64,000 bases of DNA from assembly GCF_030954495.1 (NCBI RefSeq), contig NZ_JAVHUW010000082.1:62001-126000 (forward strand), given 5' to 3'. The stretch is from Candidatus Desulfosporosinus nitrosoreducens. GTDB taxonomy: Bacteria; Bacillota; Desulfitobacteriia; Desulfitobacteriales; Desulfitobacteriaceae. Shown here one piece after another: positions 44,528-52,794 of this stretch. Both the position numbers and the translations under genes were made by a program. Positions within the stretch are counted from its first letter, which is position 1, and each line of letters begins with the position of its first letter. The notes under the pieces are model-generated. The model was not told the origin of the DNA. It ran no database searches and saw only the letters and a list, made by a program, of their open reading frames with translations.

Positions 44528-45148
44528 ATGCGCGACAACAAAAAGTTTTGGAATCGGTATTCCGGGCTGTATGACTTCGAGATTAATCGGTTTAACAAAG
44601 CGGCATACGAAGAAATGTACAATCTGATGTCGAAAGTGCTGAGAGCCGATATGCGGGTTTTGGAAGTCGCCACTGGAACCGGTTTAATCGCGCTTGGCAT
44701 AGCCAAATTTGTCCGGCAAGTTGAAGCGACGGACTTCTCCTCCAAGATGATTGAAACCGCAAAAAAGAAAATTGCTCCGTCCAATGTTAAATTTTCCATC
44801 GAAGACGCTGTGGCATTATCCTTTGCAAATGATTCATTTGATGCGGTCATCATTTCCAATGCTTTGCATATTATGCCAGACCCCGAAGCGGCGCTTATGA
44901 GTATCCGCAGGGTACTGCAACCTGGTGGATTACTGATAGCACCAACCTTTGCGCATGGGCACCTAAAAAACTCCATCTGGAATCTGAACGCTAAAATACT
45001 GAAACTCATCGGGTTTGAAACTTACTCGAAGTGGATACCGGAGGAATATACTGGGTTTATTGAGAAAAATGGTTTTTCTGTTGGCCGGCGGAAAGTATTA
45101 AGAGCCACTTTTCCGCTTGTCTATCTTGAGGCGACTAAAGTATCCTAA
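44528..45148 (+). CDS. Class I SAM-dependent methyltransferase (Methyltransf_11/UbiE-like)
   Basis: 206 residues. SAM motif I is VLEVATGTGLIALGIAK, motif II is VEATDFSSKMIETAKKK, and then IEDAVALSFANDSFDAVIISNALHIM (motif post-II/III), then VLQPGGLLIAPTFAH. The substrate is unknown. TTAAGGGAG lies upstream of the ATG. It follows the defence operon by 49 bases but has no obvious link; the large terminator at 45384 closes the region. Confidence 0.88.
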   Translation: MRDNKKFWNRYSGLYDFEINRFNKAAYEEMYNLMSKVLRADMRVLEVATGTGLIALGIAKFVRQVEATDFSSKMIETAKKKIAPSNVKFSIEDAVALSFANDSFDAVIISNALHIMPDPEAALMSIRRVLQPGGLLIAPTFAHGHLKNSIWNLNAKILKLIGFETYSKWIPEEYTGFIEKNGFSVGRRKVLRATFPLVYLEATKVS

Positions 45149-45383
45149 TCTTTATAGAATTAGGGTACTTAATGAGTTCCGGGAGACGTGAATATACGTT
45201 GGGTGTTCAAGAGGGGAAAGGTTTTGACCGAAAATCGTGACATTTCCCCGCCAAGGGATACCAGATTGACACGGTAGTATTTTTATATCCTCAAGGCACG
45301 TGGAGACGGTAATTCTGATGACAAATAGTGGTTCCAAGGGCAAATGAGCCAAATCAGCCACTATATGTAATGGTTTTGCAGTA

Positions 45384-45445
45384 AAAAATAAGCAAAAAAC
45401 GGACTGAAAAAAGTGCAATTTTCAGCCCGTTTTTTGCTTATTTTT
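45384..45445. terminator. Long bidirectional terminator
   Basis: A 27-base arm starting AAAAATAAGCAAAAAACGG pairs with its complement ending CCGTTTTTTGCTTATTTTT across an 8-base loop, with one mismatch. In 45149-45383 a stretch ending PQGTWRR-stop (about 45292) resembles tails at 20067 and 54889; no full gene is visible. Confidence 0.85.
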
Positions 45446-45599
45446 ATAAATGACATTGAACATACGGGATAATAACTATTATTTTACAGAAATGTATAAA
45501 ATCAAAAGTTATTGACATGCTATATCTCAAGTGTTATTATCCGGTACATACAGTGATTACAATACGGACACCATTTCAAGTGATGAGGGTGATTAAATA

Positions 45600-45983
45600 T
45601 TGCGGATAATTATTAAAAATACATCGGGGAAACCTATTTATGAACAGATTAAAGAACAAATCAAGGAGGCTATCCTCAGCGACGACTTAAGCGAGGGGGA
45701 TATACTTCCATCCATCCGGCAACTTGCCAGTGAGTTGAAAATAAGCGTCGTTACGACAACAAGAGCCTACTCTGATTTGGAGCAGGAGGGTTTTATCGTC
45801 AACATACAAGGCAAAGGCTGTTACGTTTCCCCGAAGGACAGTGAACTGGTACGTGAACAGCTGCTTCGTAAAATTGAAGATGGTTTTGCGGCTGCCATAA
45901 ATGCCGCAAAGATAGCTAAATTGCCTCAAAAGGAATTATTCCAAATGCTTAAATCTATGTTGGAGGGAAATCCCTATGAATAA
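45600..45983 (+). CDS. GntR-family regulator, YtrA subfamily
   Basis: 127 residues from a TTG, with GATGAGGGTGA upstream. The winged helix is YEQIKEQIKEAILSDDLSEG, then LPSIRQLASELKISVVTTTR, YSDLEQEGFIVNIQGKGCYV, and the C-terminal dimerising tail is short (about 45 residues), as in YtrA proteins. These repress ABC transporter operons that respond to cell-wall antibiotics. It overlaps the ABC ATPase gene by eight bases, the classical ytrA-ytrB arrangement. Confidence 0.9.
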   Translation: MRIIIKNTSGKPIYEQIKEQIKEAILSDDLSEGDILPSIRQLASELKISVVTTTRAYSDLEQEGFIVNIQGKGCYVSPKDSELVREQLLRKIEDGFAAAINAAKIAKLPQKELFQMLKSMLEGNPYE

Positions 45984-46839
45984 TGCACTTGAAATACGCG
46001 AACTTTGTAAAAACTATAAAGACTTTGCACTAAATAATGTCTCTTTTTCTTTACCGATGGGCTATATCATGGGTTTCGTCGGTCAAAACGGCGCCGGTAA
46101 GACTACCACGATCCGCCTGATCCTTAATATGATTGACCGGGAAAGAGGGGAAATAAAACTATTCGGCTTGGATAATATGCAGGATGAACAGAAAATTAAG
46201 CAGGACATTGCGGTCGTTTTCGATGATACCTATTTCGTCGACACTTGGAAAGTCCGGGAAGTAGAGAGAGCCCTCAAGGACTTTTACAGCAATTGGAGCA
46301 GTAAACAATTTAATGAATATCTCAGCAGCTTTCATCTGCCTTTGGATAAAAAGGTGAAAGAGTTATCCCGTGGCATGAAAATGAAGCTGATGCTGGCTGT
46401 CGCGATGTCACACGAGGCCAGGCTCCTGATCCTCGACGAGCCGACGAGCGGACTTGATCCAGTTGCACGAGAAGAGCTGCTTGAAATACTGAGCAAGTAT
46501 ATTGCCGACGGTCAGAAAAGCATCCTTTTTTCCACCCATATCACCTCAGACCTTGAAAAGATTGCCGATTATATTACGGTGATCGAGCATGGGAGTATTT
46601 TTTATTCCGGAACCAAAGACGATCTGCTGGAACGGTTTTGCATCGTTAGAGGGGGGCCGCACGACCTGACGGATGAACTGAAGAAAAACCTTATCGGGCT
46701 CACCACCAATATCGCGGGATTTGCCGGACTGCTGCCGACTTCCGAGATGAAACATCTGGCTCCGGAGATTGTTACGGAAACACCTACGATAGACGAGATT
46801 CTCGTATCCATCAGCAAAGGAGGGAATCATTATGAGTAG
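45976..46839 (+). CDS. ABC transporter ATP-binding protein (YtrB/BcrA-like)
   Basis: 287 residues. Walker A is GFVGQNGAGKTTTIRL, the signature-equivalent is ELSRGMKMKLMLAVAMSHE, Walker B is LLILDEPTSGLDPVAREEL, and the H-loop is ILFSTHITSDLEKIA. The Q-loop is VVFDDTYF. It should drive the membrane protein encoded next, in a bacitracin/cell-wall-stress-type or lipid-exporting system. The end overlaps the next gene by eight bases (46832-46839). Confidence 0.93.
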   Translation: MNNALEIRELCKNYKDFALNNVSFSLPMGYIMGFVGQNGAGKTTTIRLILNMIDRERGEIKLFGLDNMQDEQKIKQDIAVVFDDTYFVDTWKVREVERALKDFYSNWSSKQFNEYLSSFHLPLDKKVKELSRGMKMKLMLAVAMSHEARLLILDEPTSGLDPVAREELLEILSKYIADGQKSILFSTHITSDLEKIADYITVIEHGSIFYSGTKDDLLERFCIVRGGPHDLTDELKKNLIGLTTNIAGFAGLLPTSEMKHLAPEIVTETPTIDEILVSISKGGNHYE

Positions 46840-48529
46840 TATTCTCAAATCGGTAAAGCTCGATTTCAATATCGCGAAGTCGCGTTATTTTATGTTCATT
46901 ATTGACATTATCGGGGTTTTCTTTGCTGTAATGAGCAAAATACCCATGTATGGCGCCCTGATTATCATGGTCGTTTCGACGCCCATTGCCGGCCAGATTT
47001 TTTCTGTATACGAAAAAAATAACCTCGAAAACCTGTATGGTATATTGCCGCTCAAGAAATCTGATGTCGTCATAGGCAGACACCTGTACGCCCTGTGCCT
47101 CATCGTCATAAACGGCATCATCGCAACGTTAGTGGCATATATCGTTTCGATTGTCACTGGCCATGTCATAAACAGCAATGAATTTCTGACCTTATTGTCC
47201 TTTGGCTTTGCTTATGCGTGCCTGATGACCGCGGTGATATTTCCGCTGTATTTTAAATTTTCGTTCTCCAAGGTCTATATCTTTTCCAACCTGCCGTTTT
47301 ATTTGCTTTTCGTCATCCTCTTCGTCCTGACGAGAAAAACGAACCTTCTGCAACAGGCGGGCCCGGCGGTCCAGAATCTCACTTCCAGTCTCACAGCCGC
47401 GGCGGTCGGACTGGGTCTGGGGCTTGTTCTGCTGGCGCTTTCATGCATATTATCAATGTCTCTTGTCGAGGGAAATCAGCCGAGGTCCCTTCCTGCGGAA
47501 GAACCGGCAAAACGTCTGTTCTTTGCCGACAACCTGCGCACGTGGGTGGTGATCCTCGTCGTGCTGCAGCACCTGGCCGAAGTCTACAGCACATTGTATT
47601 TATTCATGATGATCAACTCGGCTTACTTCATGGGCCTGCTCTTCCTGCTCTCGGGGTATTTCACTCCCGGGGCGTATGAACGCAAGGGGCCCGGCAAATT
47701 CCTCATGGACAGGCTGCTGCGGCTCGCCATACCCACGCTCGTTTACGTCTTCATAATCAGCCCCTTGATGGTCTGGGGAAGACATCAAATAACGCATCAG
47801 CCCATCGGAAATCTGTTTGTCTTGGATCAGATGTGGTTCGTGGTGATGCTGCTCATATTCGACTTGGGCTATCTCGTGTGGCGGACGATTGTGAAAAACA
47901 GGCCGGAGCGCCCGGCGGGCGGTGCGTCCAAGAAGCTTACGTTTTCCAAAGTTGCCCTCTTCACGCTGGCGCTGGCGGCGGCCAGCTACCTGCTGCGGAT
48001 CGTCATTCCCTATGGCATACCCGTGCTCGAATTCCCGTCGCTTGGGTATCTGGCCCAATACCTGAGCTTTTTCCTGATCGGAATGCTTGCCTTCCGGCAG
48101 GGCTGGCTCCGGTCAATTCCAGGCTCGCTCGGGCAGCTGGGTTTCGTTTTAGCCATACTTGCGTCGGTCATTTTATTCCCGGTCTCGGTCATCGGCTCCA
48201 ACAGCATGTGGATAGGCTACGGGAGCTGGCAGTCGGCTGTATTTGCTCTGTGGGATTCGATTTTTGCCGTGGGCATAAGCCTGGCATTGATTACTTTCTT
48301 CCGCCGCTTCCTCGACGGCGGGAAGAAGTTCGGCCGGTTCCTCTCCCAGCATTCCTTCGCCGTGTATGTCATCCATGTACCGGTCATCGTTTTCCTGGTG
48401 CCGGCGTTGTCAGGCTTGCAGGCGCTGCCTCAGCTGAAGTTCTTGCTGGCGGCGGTCGTCTGTCTGCCGGTCTGCTTCGGGCTTGCTTGGCTTGTACGGA
48501 AAATTCCCTTTGCGAAGAGAGTGCTGTAA
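46832..48529 (+). CDS. ABC-2 permease fused to an acyltransferase-3 domain
   Basis: 565 residues. Residues 1-213 form a complete six-helix permease of the ABC2_membrane_5 kind (MVVSTPIAGQIFSVYEKNNLEN, LYGILPLKKSDVVIGRHLYA), the size of the usual YtrC/YtrD partner. After a short linker (NQPRSLPAEEPAKR) residues about 228-565 are an acyltransferase-3 membrane domain: LFFADNLRTWVVILVVLQHL, LSGYFTPGAYERKGPGKFLM, DRLLRLAIPTLVYVFI and the late LSQHSFAVYVIHVPVI. The second half is visibly GC-richer. Either a joined pair of genes or a true fusion that exports and acylates an envelope molecule. Confidence 0.82.
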   Translation: MSSILKSVKLDFNIAKSRYFMFIIDIIGVFFAVMSKIPMYGALIIMVVSTPIAGQIFSVYEKNNLENLYGILPLKKSDVVIGRHLYALCLIVINGIIATLVAYIVSIVTGHVINSNEFLTLLSFGFAYACLMTAVIFPLYFKFSFSKVYIFSNLPFYLLFVILFVLTRKTNLLQQAGPAVQNLTSSLTAAAVGLGLGLVLLALSCILSMSLVEGNQPRSLPAEEPAKRLFFADNLRTWVVILVVLQHLAEVYSTLYLFMMINSAYFMGLLFLLSGYFTPGAYERKGPGKFLMDRLLRLAIPTLVYVFIISPLMVWGRHQITHQPIGNLFVLDQMWFVVMLLIFDLGYLVWRTIVKNRPERPAGGASKKLTFSKVALFTLALAAASYLLRIVIPYGIPVLEFPSLGYLAQYLSFFLIGMLAFRQGWLRSIPGSLGQLGFVLAILASVILFPVSVIGSNSMWIGYGSWQSAVFALWDSIFAVGISLALITFFRRFLDGGKKFGRFLSQHSFAVYVIHVPVIVFLVPALSGLQALPQLKFLLAAVVCLPVCFGLAWLVRKIPFAKRVL

Positions 48530-48646
48530 GGGAAATTTTAAAATGGCAAAACGCAGATTTTCAAAAGAGGAAGTTGCAATGTGGCATAAGGGGTACAATC
48601 AGAACATGTTTTATATCAACAAGAATTAAGTAAAAAGGAGCTAAAA

Positions 48647-48820
48647 ATGTCAATAATTTTTTTGATCATTTCAGTAACGGCTTTCATAGCTTTTATAATC
48701 GGTCTTAGTAACCCAAGCCGCGCAATATTTTGGTCTAAGCATAAAACCAAAATTCAGTTAATTGTTTATCTTATTATCGGTATTGTATTTGGCGTAGTCT
48801 GGGTTTTGGTCCGTTTTTAG
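48647..48820 (+). CDS. 57-residue two-TM membrane protein
   Basis: ATG 48647 follows AAAAAGGAGCTAAAA. The product begins MSIIFLIISVTAFIAFIIGL and continues SNPSRAIFWSKHKTKIQLIV, then YLIIGIVFGVVWVLVRF: two helices joined by a basic loop. It resembles small membrane proteins found at the end of ABC transporter operons. It follows the permease-acyltransferase gene by 117 bases. Function unknown. Confidence 0.6.
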   Translation: MSIIFLIISVTAFIAFIIGLSNPSRAIFWSKHKTKIQLIVYLIIGIVFGVVWVLVRF

Positions 48821-48925
48821 TGTATAGGTTGGCCGGCCTGGAATCTTGAGAGCTCATTAAAAATCACTCCTTTAAAAAATTCAGGTAGTTTGGTCTAAAA
48901 TAAACCTAAAATAATAGGACAATTT

Positions 48926-48970
48926 AAAATCGCCGAATTTCTTGCGCCCCAAGGAATTCGGCGATTTTTT
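48926..48970 (+). terminator. Rho-independent terminator after the small membrane gene
   Basis: AAAATCGCCGAATT pairs with AATTCGGCGATTTTTT around CTTGCGCCCCAAGG. Confidence 0.88.
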
Positions 48971-49035
48971 GGCTTCTATCTCCCAAAGTCAGGAGGGCTG
49001 GAGATACTTGGTACATAAAGTTTTAAAAATGACCT

Positions 49036-49084
49036 TGACCACTCTGGTCATTCGGTATAGAATAATAAGTGACCGGATCGGTCA
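49036..49084. promoter_or_regulatory. TetR operator pair (boxes 1 and 2) in front of the CMD-like gene
   Basis: TGACCACTCTGGTCA (49036-49050) and TGACCGGATCGGTCA (49070-49084) are palindromes with TGACC-N5-GGTCA symmetry whose centres are 34 bp apart, with TATAGAAT between them as a likely -10. The same pair with the same 34-bp distance precedes the tetR gene at 50318. Confidence 0.8.
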
Positions 49085-49107
49085 TATTAATTAATCAGGC
49101 GGTTATC

Positions 49108-49180
49108 ATCTATCCGAAATTTTGTGGTATAGAATCAGGACCTAATGAAGAGCTGCTATTATAAAAAGGAGGAAAATTAA
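49108..49180 (+). pseudogene. Internal-deletion relic of a tetR gene
   Basis: ATCTATCCGAAATTTTGTGG, then TATAGAATCAGGA, matches codons 1-12 of the TetR gene at 50318 (MYPKFYSLEPE), with the ATG changed to ATC. It is joined directly to CTAATGAAGAGCTGCTATTA and TAAAAAGGAGGA, which match the last ten codons (MKRCFYKKDE). About 580 coding bases are missing. The relic keeps the promoter and operators and supplies the ribosome site of the next gene. Confidence 0.75.
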
Positions 49181-50161
49181 ATGAACGATGAAATAAGGAA
49201 CAAAATGGACAGTGCGGCACCAGCGAATGTCTGGCAAGGACGGGGAGAGATTAAGAGACCGACGGAGGCTCGCATCCCGCTGATGGATGTGTCCGCATTA
49301 TCGGAAGAACAGCGCACGCTGGCTGGAATTGGAGCGTCGAATGTCCTTAGAACGCTTGCTCACCGTGGAGACTTGATGACGGCTTGGCTGGAGTTTGGAG
49401 GGCATCTTACAACCGGAGGGAGAGTGCCTTTCCGGACGCGCGAGCTGATGATCTTACGGGTCGGACTCCGCTCCTCGTGCGAGTATGAGTGGGCCAACCA
49501 TGTTCCCGGTGCCCTCAGTGCCGGCGTAACCGCATCTGAGATTGAAGCCCTTGCGAACGCTACGGGTTCGTGGTCCGACGCTGACGCGGCGGTACTGAAT
49601 CTGGTCGATGACCTTTGCGCAGATAACTGCGCTTCGGAGAAGACTTGGAAGGCTTTGACCGCGACTCGCGATGAGGGAGAGATCATCGAATTGCTGATGC
49701 TGATTGGCTTCTATCGGATGAACGCCGGATTTCTGAATTCTCTGGGGGTGCAGGCCGAGCCCGGGCGCCCCCGCCTCGGACAGAGTATGTCTTACGAGGC
49801 ACCTGCGCCTTCCAGACGACCGGCCAGCACCTCTACGGTTGGAGCACCATCAGAGGCGAAACCGGACGGGATATGGCAGCTGAAATTTTACCACCCCGCC
49901 GCGACGCAGGAACTCCAGCTTGTAATGGTGACAAGGGATGATGTTTTGTCCGGAACGCTCACCAATGAGGCGGCGGGTATCACCGTGCCGTTCTCGGAGG
50001 GTAAGGTAAACGGGAACCATGTGACGTGCACGACAGTCATGACGAAACCGTTTCCTGTAACCATCACCTGGGAGGGGACGATCGACGGCGACTTTTTCGC
50101 GGGTACAGCTACAATCCGTGATGCGGGCTCATTTCCATTTGATGGTACGAGGGTAGGATAG
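49181..50161 (+). CDS. Carboxymuconolactone decarboxylase/AhpD-like protein with C-terminal beta domain
   Basis: 326 residues; AAAAGGAGGAAAA precedes the ATG. Residues about 60-190 are a CMD-type all-helical domain: AWLEFGGHLTTGGRVPFRTR, ELMILRVGLRSSCEYEWANH, VPGALSAGVTASEIEAL. Only one cysteine is present in the EYEW-H motif, so the AhpD peroxidase Cys pair is incomplete. Residues 220-326 (GIWQLKFYHPAATQELQLVM, TGTL-like SGTLTNEAAGITVPFSEGKV, WEGTIDGDFFAGTAT) form a repeated beta pattern of a ligand-binding or lipocalin-like barrel. Controlled by TetR boxes 1 and 2, by inference. The catalytic role is unknown. Confidence 0.82.
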   Translation: MNDEIRNKMDSAAPANVWQGRGEIKRPTEARIPLMDVSALSEEQRTLAGIGASNVLRTLAHRGDLMTAWLEFGGHLTTGGRVPFRTRELMILRVGLRSSCEYEWANHVPGALSAGVTASEIEALANATGSWSDADAAVLNLVDDLCADNCASEKTWKALTATRDEGEIIELLMLIGFYRMNAGFLNSLGVQAEPGRPRLGQSMSYEAPAPSRRPASTSTVGAPSEAKPDGIWQLKFYHPAATQELQLVMVTRDDVLSGTLTNEAAGITVPFSEGKVNGNHVTCTTVMTKPFPVTITWEGTIDGDFFAGTATIRDAGSFPFDGTRVG

Positions 50162-50241
50162 ACGCGTCTATTCTGGAATGGTTAGGCAGGTATGAGACTT
50201 ATGCCGGGAGATAAACTCCACAGTCTTTTATTGAACGCTCT

Positions 50242-50290
50242 TGGCCACTTCGGTCATTTGTTATAAAATAATATCTGACCGAAGTGGTCA
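50242..50290. promoter_or_regulatory. TetR operator pair (boxes 3 and 4) of the tetR gene
   Basis: TGGCCACTTCGGTCA (50242-50256) and TGACCGAAGTGGTCA (50276-50290), centres 34 bp apart, with TATAAAAT (about 50262-50269) between. Matches boxes 1 and 2 upstream of the CMD-like gene. Confidence 0.82.
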
Positions 50291-50317
50291 GACAAACGAA
50301 GTAATGAGGTGCCTATC

Positions 50318-50938
50318 ATGTATCCGAAATTTTATAGTTTGGAACCAGAGAAAAGAGAACGTATTATAAATGCAGCTCTTAAAGAGTTTACGCGAAGTGG
50401 TTATGAAAGGGCTTCTACAAACGAGATTATTAAAGAAGCGAATATAGCCAAAGGTTCATTGTTCAGCTATTTTAATAACAAAAAGGAATTATATCTATTT
50501 TTGCTTGATTATTTGCTTGAGATTATTGATAAAATTTACGACGAGGTGGATTGGAATGAAACAGATCTTTTTAAAAGGATTAGAGACCTAGGATTAATTA
50601 AGTTTAAAATCATGAAAAAATTCCCGAAAGCATTTGACTTTCTGACAACGGTTGGTCATGAGAATGCCGCTGAAGTTAAAACTGAAATTGATAAAATGGG
50701 TAAGTATGTCATTGATAGTGGCTTCGAAAAAAGTTATAAAAATATAGATTTGACTAAATTTCGTGAGGATATTAATGTTCAAAAAACTATTAATATTATT
50801 AATTGGACGTTGCTAAGTTTTGCAGAGCAACAAGCAGATAAATTAAAATCTTTTAATGAGATCGATATGGACCCGCTTGGAGAATGGGAAAAGTATTCAG
50901 ACATCATGAAGCGTTGCTTTTATAAAAAGGATGAGTGA
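50318..50938 (+). CDS. TetR/AcrR-family transcriptional repressor
   Basis: 206 residues from ATG 50318, eight bases after GAGG; a GTG at 50309 is less well placed. The DNA-binding domain is RERIINAALKEFTRSGYERA, then STNEIIKEANIAKGSLFSYF, NNKKELYLFLLDY. The C-terminal ligand domain has no diagnostic motif. Its two-box operator at 50242 and the identical-geometry pair at 49036 suggest it represses itself and the CMD-like gene. The gene downstream is on another promoter. Confidence 0.92.
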   Translation: MYPKFYSLEPEKRERIINAALKEFTRSGYERASTNEIIKEANIAKGSLFSYFNNKKELYLFLLDYLLEIIDKIYDEVDWNETDLFKRIRDLGLIKFKIMKKFPKAFDFLTTVGHENAAEVKTEIDKMGKYVIDSGFEKSYKNIDLTKFREDINVQKTINIINWTLLSFAEQQADKLKSFNEIDMDPLGEWEKYSDIMKRCFYKKDE

Positions 50939-51182
50939 TTGTACGGATTTACGCTTGGGTATTTTTTACTTGGAAAGACTGTGAAGGTGAATAATAGCAA
51001 TGTATTGAAGCTCTTGGGTGTGAAGTGAGCACCCAAGAGCTTTAGTATGTGGGAATAATTTGGCTAGATAGCTAAGATAAATTAGATTTCGCTGACAAGA
51101 GCTTGAGCAATTGATATTCTTCTATTGAGGGATTTGAGACCGTTGTGTTTTGACATAGAGAAGCATTGTAATTGTGTTTGAC

Positions 51183-51233
51183 TTGACAAAGCGACACGTG
51201 TGTCGTAAAATATGAGAAACGACATATGTGTCG
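51183..51233 (+). promoter_or_regulatory. Promoter and twin operators of the second TetR gene
   Basis: TTGACA (51183-51188), 17-bp spacer, TAAAAT (51206-51211). The palindrome CGACACGTGTGTCG (51192-51205) fills the spacer, and CGACATATGTGTCG (51220-51233) covers the start site. Binding at either would block polymerase. Confidence 0.85.
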
Positions 51234-51257
51234 CTTTTGCAGAAAGGAGACTGTATC

Positions 51258-51827
51258 GTGTCAAATAAAAGTAATAACACTAAAAAAAATATCATTGATG
51301 CATCTCTACAATTGTTTGCTGATAAAGGCTATCAAGTTGTTACTATGAAAGATATTTGTGATCGCTGCGGTCTGAGCAGAGGGGGCTTGTACCGTTATTT
51401 TTCTTCCACGAAAGAACTATTCATAGCGATGCTTGACGGGGACATAGACGATGACATAAAGGCTGTGAAGCAAGCAATAGAGCAAAAAGTACCCGCAAAA
51501 GTAATATTTGAGCATTATTTAGATCATGAGAAAAATGCCATATTCAGTGACAATAAAGGGTTGTTTTTTGCTGCTCACGAATTTGCTTTCGCTGAACCTG
51601 AACAGCGTGCCTATTTTGATAAAAGGGTAGCGTTGTCTGTTGATTTACTTGGCAATCTATTCAGATATGGTCAAGAAACTGGAGAATTTAAACATTTTGA
51701 TAGTTCTATTGTAGCAGCACATATTATCTATTTTTTTGATGGCTTGAAGACCTCCTCATCTGTTCTGACAGTCAACGAAGAAATGGTCGATCAGCAGCTA
51801 ACTATAATTAAAGGGATGGTAATATGA
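51258..51827 (+). CDS. TetR/AcrR-family repressor
   Basis: 189 residues from GTG 51258, eight bases after AAAGGAG; an in-frame GTG at 51228 lies inside the operator and is unlikely. The HTH is [20 protein letters not shown], then [31 protein letters not shown]. The ligand-binding half is typical of AcrR. It overlaps the flavodoxin-like reductase gene by four bases, so it and the reductase form an autorepressed operon responsive to an unknown, perhaps redox-active or quinone-like, compound. Confidence 0.92.
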   Translation: MSNKSNNTKKNIIDASLQLFADKGYQVVTMKDICDRCGLSRGGLYRYFSSTKELFIAMLDGDIDDDIKAVKQAIEQKVPAKVIFEHYLDHEKNAIFSDNKGLFFAAHEFAFAEPEQRAYFDKRVALSVDLLGNLFRYGQETGEFKHFDSSIVAAHIIYFFDGLKTSSSVLTVNEEMVDQQLTIIKGMVI

Positions 51828-52501
51828 AAATTACTGCTTTTAACGGAAGTCCAAGAGGCATTAATAGTAATACAAATATGATTGTGGAAGCATTTTTGGC
51901 AGGGGCACGGAAAGCCGGTGCAGAAACGGAAAATATTTTTTTGATTGATAAAAATATTAAGCATTGTACAGGATGTTTTTCTTGTTGGTTTAAAACTCCA
52001 GGGGAATGTATCCATCAAGATGATATGAATGAATTGCTTAAGCTATATAAAAGTTCAGATATTGTATGCTTTGCTACCCCTGTTTACCTTTGGAATATGA
52101 CAGCGTGCCTTAAAAACTTTGCAGATAGGTTAATCCCTCTAAAAAGTCCCAATGTAGTGGAAAGTGAGGGTAATTTTGAGATGAAAAATAATTTATCGAA
52201 ATTACCTGATATGATAGTAATATCAAACTCTGGTTTCCCGGGTGAAAATAATTTTCGCACTATGCATGAAGTAATGAAATCCTCAAATCCGATATTGGAG
52301 ATATATAGGAATAATGGCATGTTACTTCGGATGAGTAGAGCCGATATACAAGAAAAAGTACAAGAATATCTTTCGTTTGTAAAGCAAGCCGGATTTCAAG
52401 TTGCATCAAACGTTAAATTATCAGATGAAGTGGAATCTGGTCTAAATTCAGAGTTGTTATCTACTGAGGAATATATAAAAATCATTTCAGGTGGCAAGTA
52501 A
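51824..52501 (+). CDS. Flavodoxin-fold NAD(P)H-dependent FMN reductase
   Basis: 225 residues. FMN phosphate loop [20 protein letters not shown] at the N-terminus, [20 protein letters not shown] (the C-x2-C-x2-C-type segment of iron-sulfur flavoprotein relatives), [40 protein letters not shown] for the second FMN loop. Reduces quinones, nitro or azo compounds, or acts as an electron carrier. Translationally coupled to the TetR gene. The three Cys are fewer than the four needed for a 4Fe-4S cluster of the ISF type. Confidence 0.88.
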   Translation: MKITAFNGSPRGINSNTNMIVEAFLAGARKAGAETENIFLIDKNIKHCTGCFSCWFKTPGECIHQDDMNELLKLYKSSDIVCFATPVYLWNMTACLKNFADRLIPLKSPNVVESEGNFEMKNNLSKLPDMIVISNSGFPGENNFRTMHEVMKSSNPILEIYRNNGMLLRMSRADIQEKVQEYLSFVKQAGFQVASNVKLSDEVESGLNSELLSTEEYIKIISGGK

Positions 52502-52542
52502 TCATTCAGAGGGCTTTGTTGCCAAATCTTACCCATGTCAGG

Positions 52543-52580
52543 CCGGTCCCAATTCGAATGTGCATTCGAATTGGGACCGG
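52543..52580. repeat. Palindrome of the MITE-like family, copy 3
   Basis: CCGGTCCCAATTCGAATG and CATTCGAATTGGGACCGG around a TG centre. The outer inverted repeats of copies 1 and 2 are not kept, but TAAATTCTTATTG follows at 52625. Confidence 0.75.
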
Positions 52581-52634
52581 TTGTTAGTCTTCGCTGAATT
52601 TTTCTGTGGTAATGCTTCTTCCTGTAAATTCTTA

Positions 52635-52687
52635 TTGACAAATCTGCTTGCTTACTACTATACTTCATATATACCCCTGCGGGGTAT
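52635..52687 (+). promoter_or_regulatory. Ferredoxin promoter with CsoR-type operator
   Basis: TTGACA (52635-52640), 18-bp spacer, TATACT (52659-52664). ATACCCCTGCGGGGTAT (52671-52687) covers the start site; it has the G-tract palindrome shape of CsoR/CstR-family operators (copper or persulfide sensing). No CsoR gene lies in the window. Confidence 0.6.
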
Positions 52688-52794
52688 TAGGGATAAAATG
52701 AATTTTAATTCGAGTTTCGCTCATTGCTTTGCCCCTTATTTAATGGAGCTATTCAAAGAAAAACGAAAAATTATTAGAGAGGAAGTAGAACTGA

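Noticed and set aside
47833-48633. 266-codon plus-strand frame inside the acyltransferase gene
   Set aside because: It is a shadow frame over the GC-rich second half of the fusion gene; arginine/proline/histidine-rich translation with no domain, while the overlapping frame has membrane helices and conserved motifs.
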